The position numbers were made by a program, and so were the translations under genes. 64,000 bases of DNA from Chlamydoabsidia padenii (lineage: Eukaryota; Mucoromycota; Mucoromycetes; Mucorales; Cunninghamellaceae): contig JAIWND010000023.1 in the NCBI GenBank assembly GCA_025330725.1, positions 248,001-312,000 of the forward strand. The letters are read 5' to 3'. The notes under the pieces were generated by a model, which was not told the DNA's origin, did no database searches, and worked only from the letters and a program-made list of their open reading frames with translations. This document shows positions 54,709 through 64,000 of this stretch, piece after piece (within the stretch, counting starts at the first letter, position 1; each line of letters opens with the position of its first letter).

Positions 54709-57700
54709 ATGGCTTCACCAAATACACCACAACATTCTGAATTGCTTAATGTTATATCTCACTCAACGACAAACTTGAATCAGCAACAACAGCATGCTCA
54801 CCGACAACCTAATTACCGGCAACCAGAACAACCTCTTTCTTCACAACAACCTACAACAGCAACAACAACACAAGAATTGCCTGTCTTACGACCTTTACAG
54901 CCACAACCTTCTTATAATTCTAATTTGAACAATAAAGTACCCATATACACTTCCTCCTTTTACCATTCGACTACTCCTCTGGCTTACTCACAACCTGGAC
55001 GTCCTCCCATGGTGGGCTCAGCAAACGATCATGAAGCCAAACGGTTACGTGTCAGTCGAGCTTGGTAAGTATCACTTATAAAAAGAATCTTACTTGACTT
55101 TAATTGAACTTTTTTTTTTTTTTTTAATAGTGATATTTGTAGGCGTAAAAAAGTCAAATGTGACACTGATAGGGTGGGAAACACTTGCAAGAATTGCAGG
55201 ATAGCTAAAACAGTCTGTACTTTTAATGACAGGTAAGAGCAACACATTCACATATCCACTGAACTATCTTTACTAACAAGGTGAATCCTTTTTATTGTTT
55301 TTAGTTCAAAAAAACGAGGGCCACCAAAAGGGTAAGACATAATACAAAGCCGAAACAGTTGGTGCAAAAGACCGATACTTATAATCACATTTTGGTGTTA
55401 TCCTTTATAAAAAAACAGATACATTGATGTCTTGGAGAATCGCTTGAAAAAAATGGAAAAACTCTTGGGTGAAATCGTGGAGGGCGAAGGTGCAAATAAT
55501 GGGGCGGCAGATGATCAACAGCATAATGAAGGAACATCATCAAATTCTTCGGCACAAACGGCACAACAACCGACTTCATCCTTACCAATGACATCTACGA
55601 CAAAAAGTAATAATCAAGTTACTCTGGTTGATCTTTCCTCCTCTCCAACAACAATACAAGTACCCTTTGATGCTAATAGCAAGAAACTAGATACCACTAC
55701 CATCACTACAAATACCAATCATGCGGATCATCATCAGGCACCACATCAGGATTCGGCTTTATCAACTCGACCCAAAAGATATGATACTGAAACTCATCCT
55801 CGCTACATTGGTGATATGAGCATGCTTCCTTTCTTGGCTCAGAAATTCAACTTTGAAGATGATCGGTTTATCTCACCCATTGGAATTAAAATACGACGAT
55901 TTGGAAACAGTTTGGTGATGTTTGACAAGGATGGAAGCACGACTGGACGATCATCTGGTCAACTCTTACTGGAAAACCTCGGTATACTGAAGCCAGGGGA
56001 ACATATTCAAGGTGTGGATGATTGGATCTCCAAGGTGGCAGATATATCAAAACCAACAAGTGACTTATTAATGAAAGTGTAAGTTGAAAAACAGAAAAAA
56101 AGATATACATGAAATTAATACTCCCCCCTTTTTTTTTGTTATTGTTGTAGTTACTTTGCCTATATCCATCCTGGGTTACCTGTCATCAACAAGACATTGT
56201 TTTTGAACCAATATCGTGGTCTTACTGATGATTACCCTTCTGCCCCTTTACTGAATGCAATCTATGGTGCGGCGACACGTTATATCGAAACTTGTCGGCT
56301 CTTTGGTGATGAAACAGCTATTCTGGATGCGTTTGATAATAATATGGATGGATGGAAAATGCCTGAAGGTGGATCGGAACGACTATTTGATAACTTGATT
56401 AAATATGTCCATGGTCGATATAATCCCAACATTGCCACTATACAAGCCTTGGTAATTGCTCAAAACCATCGAGCAAGTATGGATGGTAAAATGACAGGTG
56501 GTTGGCTCATCAACGCTGCGGCGATACGAATGGTAAGATGATTTTTTATTTTATGGATACATTCGAAAACTATGTTAACTTTTTTTTTTTTCTTTTTTAG
56601 GCACAGGACTTGGGGTTACATCGCTCTAGCGAACATTGGGAAATATCTGAAGATGAAAAGGAAACTCGGCGCCGCGTCTGGTGGGCAGTATATATCATGG
56701 ATAAATGGTCAGCAGCTTCTACTGGGCGACCTCAAACTATATTCGATGAGGCAAGTTATTTGCTAGGGGTGAAAAAGGATTTGCATGAATACGTTTTACT
56801 AACTAATTCGATATACATATTCACTTCTTAGGATTGTGATGAAAGCTATCCAAGTGAAAGTGCACCCTGGGAAGAAGTAATGGATGTGCCCTCCAACGAT
56901 TCAACAACAGAGACTGGTGTGGATCATCATCAGCCTAGGTTCCCTTCCTTGGACAAGTCTGTGGCACAAAAAGCAACCGGTGAAAGAATTCCTATTTATC
57001 AACCATTCGTACAACTGATCAAACTCTCTGAAATCCTTGGTCATATTCTCCAATGTCTTTATACACCACGGGCCAAGAAATATAGTGCGGAGCATGGTAG
57101 TGATGCTATTGTCTCCTTCTTGGACAAGGCTCTATCTGATTGGAGAACAGCGCTACCTCCTACTTTGCAAGTTTCTGGAACGAATCTTCGAAAATTGGAC
57201 TCCCGTGGAAGAACGCCTTTACTATCCATGTCGGGTAAGTCATCATTGGACTCAATAATAAAACGATTAGGATACTGATTCTTTGAATTCTGTTTATATA
57301 GGTTTGATGTATCTATCCTATTGCACACTCTTGATTCTGCTACATCGACCATTTATTGAAAAAGAAGGCAATGAAAAGACGAAATCATCATTGTCTTCCC
57401 TCTCCATTTGTACTTCGGCGGCGACCCGGTGTGTAGATGTTGCGACCTCTATGCACTTTCGCGACTTTTTACTGGTGTCCTGGAACTTTGCCATCTATCA
57501 TGTGTTTACGGCCTCACTCATCCATATTCATACTGTGGCTAATTCTGGTAGTGTGGTGTCTGATGTGGCCAAAGGTGATCTCATCAAGGCTATCCGTGTG
57601 GTCAAGCGCCTTTCCAATCTCTCTGCAGCAGCATGTCAAATCCATCAAGTCCTCCTTCGACTAATGAAAATGCGCAATATTCCTTACACTGAATTATCCG

Positions 57701-58681
57701 ACGACGACAGCGACAGCGACAATAGTGATGATAGGGGACATCATGTTCAACACGAACATAACAACAGGGGCAAAAGTAAAAAAGCAGTATCGCCAATGTC
57801 AAACAAGGCCAGGAACAATATCAATCGACCAGACACTCAGGCGCCAGAAACAATTCAGTCAGGCATGTCTCCTCGTATCTCTGATGTAGGCCGTGGTCAA
57901 ATAGCTCACAAGTCAACAGCAAGCAGCTCAAGTACTGGTCCTTTGTCGAATGCCACCATCCAACAACCACCTGAAGACCGATCAAACAGTGCCAACTCTA
58001 CTCCTACCTCATTGACTAATGGTGACTGGATTAATGGGCTGTATTCTTCAATACAACAAGGGGGAAATCAAGGTAAGGAAAGGCGAGGAACCGACTATAG
58101 ACACATTAGCTCACGCACTTTTTTTTTTTTTCTCAGAATCATTGTCAAATATAAACCCATATCTGGAAGCCGACCCAAACTCTCTACAACAATTCGGGAT
58201 GAATATCGAACAAATGTTTACTCCAATTGACCAGATGAACCCCACTGTCAATGCCACCAACACAATGCCTGTGTATCAATCACAACCACCCAATGTTGCA
58301 GCCGACGGCTTGTCACAAAACTTTTTATTCGGTCTATCTAATATTGGATTCACAGCAGGAGGACCTTCATCTCAGCAACAATCATCTCATCCATCAGTAC
58401 AAGGCACAACTATACATTCTACAGAATCGACCTCTCGACCAATCAACAGTAATTATGCATTTCCCATCACCATGCCTTTGGAATCATCTCTTCCGGGTCC
58501 CACTGTTCCGAGTCACCTTCCAATGGTAGATCAAACTCTATTCCGCAATCGACCCGACAACCCTTTTTGGTCAGTACCGAGTAGTATTGAAATGGATGAT
58601 TGGGCAGCTTACTTGGTGCCTCCTAATACGGATCAACAAGACGACCAACGACAATATCAACAACAAACTTGGCCATGGTAA
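54709..58681 (+). CDS. Zn2Cys6 fungal transcription factor
   Basis: Nine exons (54709-55064, 55131-55232, 55305-55331, 55419-56078, 56151-56532, 56601-56750, 56832-57234, 57302-58072, 58137-58681) give 1131 aa. A Gln/Ser-rich N-terminus leads to a zinc cluster at about 118-148: CDICRRKKVKCDTD and GNTCKNCRIAKTVC. A linker (KKRGPPKGYIDVLENRLKKM) with a coiled-coil start follows. The fungal-specific regulatory domain begins near FAYIHPGLPVINKTLFLNQY and includes LGLHRSSEHWEISEDEKETR and RRRVWWAVYIMDKWSAASTG, then RPQTIFDEDCDE. The intron 56751-56831 must use a GC donor (GCAAGT) to keep this last motif. A Ser/Gln-rich tail follows. The target pathway is unknown; sugar-response regulators have a similar RGPPKGY linker. 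Confidence 0.93.
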
Positions 58682-59415
58682 TTATAGTCATATAGTCATG
58701 TACAATTAGAATAGTCCTATATTACTGTCTGTCTATTTTTTTTTTTTTTGTTTGTTTGTACAAACCATTCCCATATTCATTATTATATACATCTCTTTAA
58801 TGAAAGTTGCATAATAAAGTGTCAAATATTGACTATCACTCCTAAATCTATAAATAAACATGTCCAAACCCGAACAAGTATGTGGGGACTCCACACCATC
58901 AATAATACTAATCAATGAGGCTATCATATGACTACACCGAGAACGTCCTTGTTGCCCCAAAATACCAATGCATCATGCATGACATTCAAAACATTTAAAT
59001 TCCGACGGATCTGCGGGGGTTGAATGCAGGTTTGGCCCTGTCTTTTTTTTTTTTTTTTGGTTTTGCCAATGAAGGAATTACGGGTACAGATCATCTTTGT
59101 CTTGGCTTGAATGACACAAGTGTTTGAGGATTACACTTTTGCTGGAAAATATGCTCGAAATACATTATAAAGTACACACAGATTTTTGCTTCATTGAGAT
59201 CGGTTGACAATTTAGTGGTGTTTCCAACTCTGGCTAGGCAATTTAAATCCCGCCAAGTCCGTAAAGGATCCCAAAGCACCAGTCTTCAAATCAAACGATA
59301 TCTATGCAATTATTACTTTCAAATACTTTTATTATTTATTTCATAAGCAAATAAACAACATCTATAACTAGTCCTATATCTAGTGTTTAATAATAATAAT
59401 AATCAATATATATAT
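58682..59415. other. Convergent 3' region, no gene
   Basis: Lies between convergent genes. Reversed recurrent words occur at about 58997 (ATTTAAATTCCGAC) and 59239 (AATTTAAATCCCGCC). No exon is supported. Confidence 0.45.
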
Positions 59416-61954
59416 CTACAGTTCATCCGTAACAGCCCCTTCACTAGCGCTCTTGACAGTCATGATGTAGCGAGCAAGAGTTCCTTTGGTATATTTAGGT
59501 TCGGGTGCCTTGAAGTTGGCGCGACGTTTGGCAAGTTCTTCTTCTGATACATCCATGTTCATTTCACGAGTTTCCGCATCGATCGAGATAATATCACCAT
59601 CTTGCACCAAACCAATGGGTCCACCCACGTAAGCTTCAGGACAAACATGACCCACAATAAAACCCTAATTGATGATAGTTGAGTGAGAGAGTTTAGTCAA
59701 TTATGCATCGTCTTTATAATGTTTTTAAAAACAAAGACTTACGTGAGATCCACCGGAGAATCGACCATCAGTAAGAAGAGCAACATCCTTGCCTAGACCA
59801 GCGCCCATGATAGCAGAAGTAGGTTTCACTGGAGGGCAATCAGTCATCAGTTAGTCTTGAATCAATTCATGTTTTCTTTTTATATGAGTACTTACACATT
59901 TCTCTCATACCAGGAGAGCCCTTGGGTCCTTCATAACGGATAATACCGACCACCTTTTCACCCACCTTGAATTCGCCGTTTTCCAAAGCCGCAATAAAGT
60001 TTTCTTCACCGTCAAACACACGAGCCTTACCAGTAAAGGCGAGTCCTTCCTTACCAGTGATCTTGGCCACAGATCCTTCAGGAGCGAGGTTACCAAAGAG
60101 GGTTTGTAAATGACCAGTAGCCTTAATAGGGTTGGACAATGGGTGGATGATATCTTGACCTTGAGGCAGACCAGGCAATGAGTGCAGATTTTCTTCCAAA
60201 GATTTACCAGTGACAGTCATTACATCACCGTCGATCATCTTGTTGTCCAACAGGTACTTCAAAATAGCAGGGATACCACCAATACCATGCAAATCTTCCA
60301 TCACATATTTGCCACTATCAAAACAAATTAATAATCAGTGTTTGTTCTTTTTTTTTTTTTTTTTTGTTCATCGAGTTTACCTAGGCTTCAAATCGGCCAA
60401 GAATGGTGTACGATCACTGACAGCTTGGAAGTCATCCAAAGTCAAGTTGATGTCAACACTGCGAGCAATAGCGATCAAGTGAAGGACAGCGTTGGTAGAT
60501 CCACCCAAGACAGTAGTAAGCACCATGGCATTGACAAAGGCTTGTTTAGTCATAATATCTCTTGGCTTGATATCCTTTTCCAACAAGTTACGAATGGCGG
60601 CACCAGAGTTCAAACATTCTTGGATCTTTTCGGGATAAGTGGCAGGGGTAGAGGAACTATAAGGCAAAGACATACCCATAGCTTCAGCAGCAGAGGCCAC
60701 TATAAGAGAAGAAGAGGTTAGTCAAAGCTATATAACAAGTTGGTGGCTATGACTTACTTGTATTGGCAGTATACACTATTGTTAAAATAAAATAAAAAAA
60801 GAGAGAGAGGGAAATTAGTAAACCACATTAAGAATGAGAGGATTCATTTTACTTACTTCCACCACAAGCACCGGGACCAGGACAAGAGTGACGAATGATA
60901 TCATATCGCTTATCTTCTTCAATGGAACCAGCAACATATTCACCATAAGCTTGGAAAGCAGAAACAATATCCAAGTTGTCACCACCACAGCCTTTTCCGG
61001 GTTTAATAGTGCCACCATAGATCATGATTGAAGGACGGTTGAGACGACCCATAGCCATCAGTACACCAGGCATATTCTTGTCACCTATTTTAAAAAACAA
61101 ACCCCAAAATAATACAAATCGTTAGTTATATCATTCAAGCATCATAATAAAGTAAGATACTTACAACCAGGAATAGAGATGTTTGCATCATACCATTGAC
61201 CGCCCATCACCTAAATATAAAAAAAGTACCAAGACCATCATCGTAGGGGTGAGTATCCTTGCCTTTTTTCTTTTCTTTATATGCCTTACCGTTTCGACAC
61301 TGTCCGCGATCAAGTCACGAGATTGGAGAGAGTAACTCATACCACGAGTACCCATAGACATACCATCGCTGACACCCACCGTGTTGAATCGGAAACCAAT
61401 CAGACCAGCCTTTTGGACACCTTCTTTCACCTTTCCGGCCAAATCCAACAAGTGCATGTTACAAGGATTACCTTCATACCAGCTAAAAAATAAAAAAAAA
61501 GAGAAAAGGTAAGTTCATTAACAAGACCCCTCCCGTTACATATTTTTTTTTTTTTTTAAAAAAAAAAAGAGCAACTTACACACTGGAGATACCAACTTGA
61601 GCCTTGTTCATGTCTTCGTCAGTTAAACCAGTAGCATATACTATCAAGTAAGACAAAATGAGACGACATGTGTGTTCCTTCATTTTTTTTTTTTTTTACT
61701 TACACATGGCTTGAGAAGCACCTTGAGATTTAGGTTGAGTGATAGTAGAGCTGTACTTGTTCAACTTTTTCTTTTCAGCAGTAGCATAATGTCTTGATCC
61801 GATGGGAGCAGCTCTAATAGCGGCATCGCGCCTGTTTGTATATAGAAAAGAGTGTCAGTTAGTATAATCATGGAAGTGCCTCCCGCCCATGTCAAGTCAC
61901 TTACATGGTTCGTGTTGTCAAAGGAGTTGCTCTTGAAAGCATTCTTGAAGCCAT
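59416..61954 (-). CDS. ILV3: Dihydroxy-acid dehydratase, mitochondrial
   Basis: Fe-S enzyme that makes 2-keto acids for valine, isoleucine and pantothenate synthesis, in the mitochondrial matrix. About ten exons. The start ([17 protein letters not shown], then [20 protein letters not shown]) is a clear presequence. The cluster-binding Cys residues sit in [19 protein letters not shown] and [19 protein letters not shown]. Further landmarks: [65 protein letters not shown]. An 18-nt micro-exon (60775-60758) encodes YTANT in the GACGGMYTANTM motif. Exon 1 is 61954-61905 and exon 2 is 61831-61704. The stop is at 59418-59416. Confidence 0.96.
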
Positions 61955-62529
61955 TGTTTGAGGAGAGCAAATGTAAGAGGAAGAGAGAGAGTGGGGAAGA
62001 GATTAGAAAAAAAGAAAAAGAGAAAGAAACGAGGAAATAAAGAGAGCATGATTTATTGATTGACTCACAACAACCCTTTTCGAATAGCGACTTTTGATTG
62101 GTCAGTGATTAACTTTAATCTCTTAAAGCGCGAAGCGGTGATTGAAATATGACAAACCAAAAAGTACAAATGGGTTTAAAATGAAATGCACTCTTTTGTT
62201 GGGAAGGGATGGTGGGTCTCTTTTTATAACAAGTCAATACCACATCAAGTTGATGTTGTATAAACAGATGATGGATACATGCCATCAATGATTATCATGG
62301 TCCTTACTACTCGGGTCAAAAAAAAAAGAAGGACGACCATTTTCAATCGGCGCTCTTCGGCGAAACCTGAGTGGTCGACAATTGTGAAATTTCCTTTTAC
62401 ATCACTTTTGACATCTGTCTATTCAAACCTTAATCCTTACCATATTTTACTAATCGTATGTACGTATGGATCCTGCGTAAATAAAACGAGGCGAGAAGTA
62501 AAGTACCATGTACATACTTTTATGATGTA
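61955..62529. other. Promoter side of ILV3, no other gene
   Basis: In ILV3 orientation the leader is CT-rich (about 61970-62045). A GC-rich patch (AAAGCGCGAAGCGG, about 62126) lies upstream. No other gene is supported. Confidence 0.4.
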
Positions 62530-63240
62530 TAGTACAGTATTCCCAACAAAAAGTCCAGCTTTCAGGCACTCATTCAATCAAACCAAGGTTAGCGTCATAT
62601 GCACCCGTCCTTTCTTTCGCATTGGCAAGCCCCCTCCCTCCAAAAAAAGGCGAAGAAAGTCTCGTTCTGTCTTTTCTGTTGCTTATCATACTAAAAAATG
62701 ATAGGATTAATTGGAGGGAAAAGCGTAGTAGTAAAAGACCAGTTTCTCGATTAGAGGTCGCGCTTGCCAAATCCCGTCTGGCCTTGATTCCTTGGTCAGA
62801 TTTGGGAAAAAAGACTTTGGATTTTTTTTTAAAAAACGTGAATTGCTCGTCGTGTAGACCAGCTCTGACCATGAGAGGAAATTTGCCAATGAGGAATTTC
62901 ATGCAAAATCGCGTTTAAAATTTAAATTCCGACTTTGCACGGGGAGAAATATGTTGGCCGTAAATATCAGGCGAGTTCTGAAGGGGTAAGTGTTGGACGT
63001 AGGGAAGAGCACTACTCTCTTAATTGTTAGCAGATGCTAATGATTAAAATGGCGATGTGGATATCATGGCATACTTCCAACATACTTTACCGCAAAATCC
63101 AAGTACCAAGACCCTTGTGTCCGTCAGTCCAAGCTTGCGATGACTTTTACCTGATCTCTTTGCTTTCTTAAAAAAGGAACTATTTATCATACCTCACTTG
63201 GTTACCAAACTGGTGCCAATAAACCAAGTGCGTAGGTAGA
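62530..63240. repeat. Dispersed repeat family A, copy 2
   Basis: Carries the same four blocks as 12590-13170, in another order: AAAAAGTCCAGCTTTCAGG (62548) through AAAAGACCAGTTTCTCGAT (62752), then AAAAGACTTTGG...GCTCGTCGTGTAGA (62811-62860) with ATTTCATGCAAA and ATTTAAATTCCGAC, then CCTTGTGTCCGTCAGTCCAAGC (63112) and GCCAATAAACCAAG (63213). Both copies lie on the same strand. Confidence 0.7.
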
Positions 63241-63468
63241 ACAGATATGGTCGCTGATGATTAGAAGTCTTGCATGAAAAGGAACTGTCCTACCCTTCAT
63301 TCTCTGTCGATCTTACCCTCACCTGCTCCAATACATTTGACGCTGGGTATGGATCATATTGGATGTTAGACAAAGAGAACGGATAATGCCTTTTTGTTGA
63401 AAGGGAGGGGAGAGATGGGATCATCATGATGGGTATACTACATACTTGACTGAAAAATTGGAGCAGGT

Positions 63469-64000
63469 GGCGGGATTTGAAAACATACCCAATGGACGGT
63501 ATTTCTTCCGAAACATTTTCCCCTCTTTCTTTTCCTTCCTTTCATTTTTTATTTTTTTTTTATTTTTTATTTTTTTCTACTCCTACCTCCCACAATAGTT
63601 ATACATTAATCCATTCAACTTGAACGTAAGAATGTCTTACTTTATTGATCAACACCACTTCTTTAATCAGTTATAACACATGCCTATGGACGATCGCTAA
63701 TCCTTGACTACTTTACACCAAAGGTAGGAGCAATAACTGCTTTTTCGCCAAGCAACTAACCACCTGTTTTAATATGTAGATGCCACTCAAGAAGTCTACT
63801 AAAGCGAATATATAGCTACGACATAGTTAACACGGATCCTTCTTTACACCATAGGCTTTAGCATCTCGGTTGTGTCTTCCTCATTAAAGGTAAAGTACTT
63901 GTATTTTAACCTAGTAAAACAACAATGACTTACTAATGAATGATACTTTTTGTCTTTTTAAACAGGCGAAACGCTTTTGCCTGGGTCTATATCAACAACC
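63469..64000 (+). other. Start of a further spliced transcript, cut by the window edge
   Basis: GGCGGGATTTGAAAAC at 63469-63484 is followed by a CT/T-rich tract (63520-63585). Intron-like pairs follow: GTAAGAATG near 63627 to AATCAG near 63670, GTAGGAG near 63724 to TATGTAG near 63779, GTAAAG near 63890 to AAACAG near 63965. The exons so far contain only a very short ATG frame (MPLKKSTKANI at 63780). It is probably the leader of a gene beyond the window or a non-coding RNA. Confidence 0.35.

Overview
The window is nuclear DNA of a fungus, most likely an early-diverging Mucoromycota (Mucorales-like) species. That placement is inferred from gene content and style. The sequence shows many short introns (about 45-150 bp) with GTAAGT donors, CTAAC/CTAAT branch sites and long T tracts before AG; pyrimidine-rich 5' leaders; glutamine- and asparagine-rich regulators; an Rrm4-like endosomal RNA-binding protein; and very frequent A/T homopolymers. 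No prokaryotic features were seen. Exon boundaries were worked out by hand from splice consensus and reading phase; in the main genes the spliced lengths are exact multiples of three.

Layout. Positions 1-6850 hold a transposon-like block: a phased array of GCCCAGTGYAA sites, a minus-strand gene for a 297-residue protein ending in an NLS-like tail, and a divergently transcribed, apparently intact ten-exon Tnp2/Plavaka/CACTA-type transposase (870 aa). It is followed by an AT-rich inverted repeat beside a tRNA-Gln(UUG) gene. Positions 7.4-11.7 kb carry a 63-aa spliced gene and the Rrm4-like protein (three RRMs plus MLLE). Positions 11.7-15.4 kb are gene-poor repeats. Positions 15.4-28.8 kb carry an LAT-type amino-acid transporter, a decayed spliced gene, an HSF-type transcription factor, ribosomal protein eL37, a large single-exon putative regulator and a PX-PB1 scaffold. 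Positions 29.9-39.2 kb carry an unknown gene, the KEOPS subunit Cgi121, a 26-residue spliced CCHC zinc-knuckle microprotein, guanine deaminase, an MLRQ/NDUFA4-like mitochondrial protein and a USP36-like protein whose catalytic Cys and His are both replaced. Positions 39.2-43.9 kb are tandem repeats and small low-confidence genes. Positions 43.9-53.5 kb carry 14-3-3, a WOPR (Gti1/Pac2) regulator and glutamate decarboxylase. Positions 54.7-62 kb carry a Zn2Cys6 regulator and dihydroxy-acid dehydratase (ILV3). The last 2 kb are repeats and the start of a further transcript.

The protein genes are mostly independent housekeeping, metabolic and regulatory loci, each with its own promoter. The most unusual signals are: (i) a word close to GGCGGGATTTGAA, repeated in intergenic DNA and introns, sometimes 100-160 bp before a start codon, often accompanied by TTTGCATGAATT and related to the end of a 242-bp repeat; (ii) the tiny CCHC microprotein gene; (iii) the pseudo-deubiquitinase; and (iv) the transposase with its divergent NLS-tailed partner and phased 42-bp sites.
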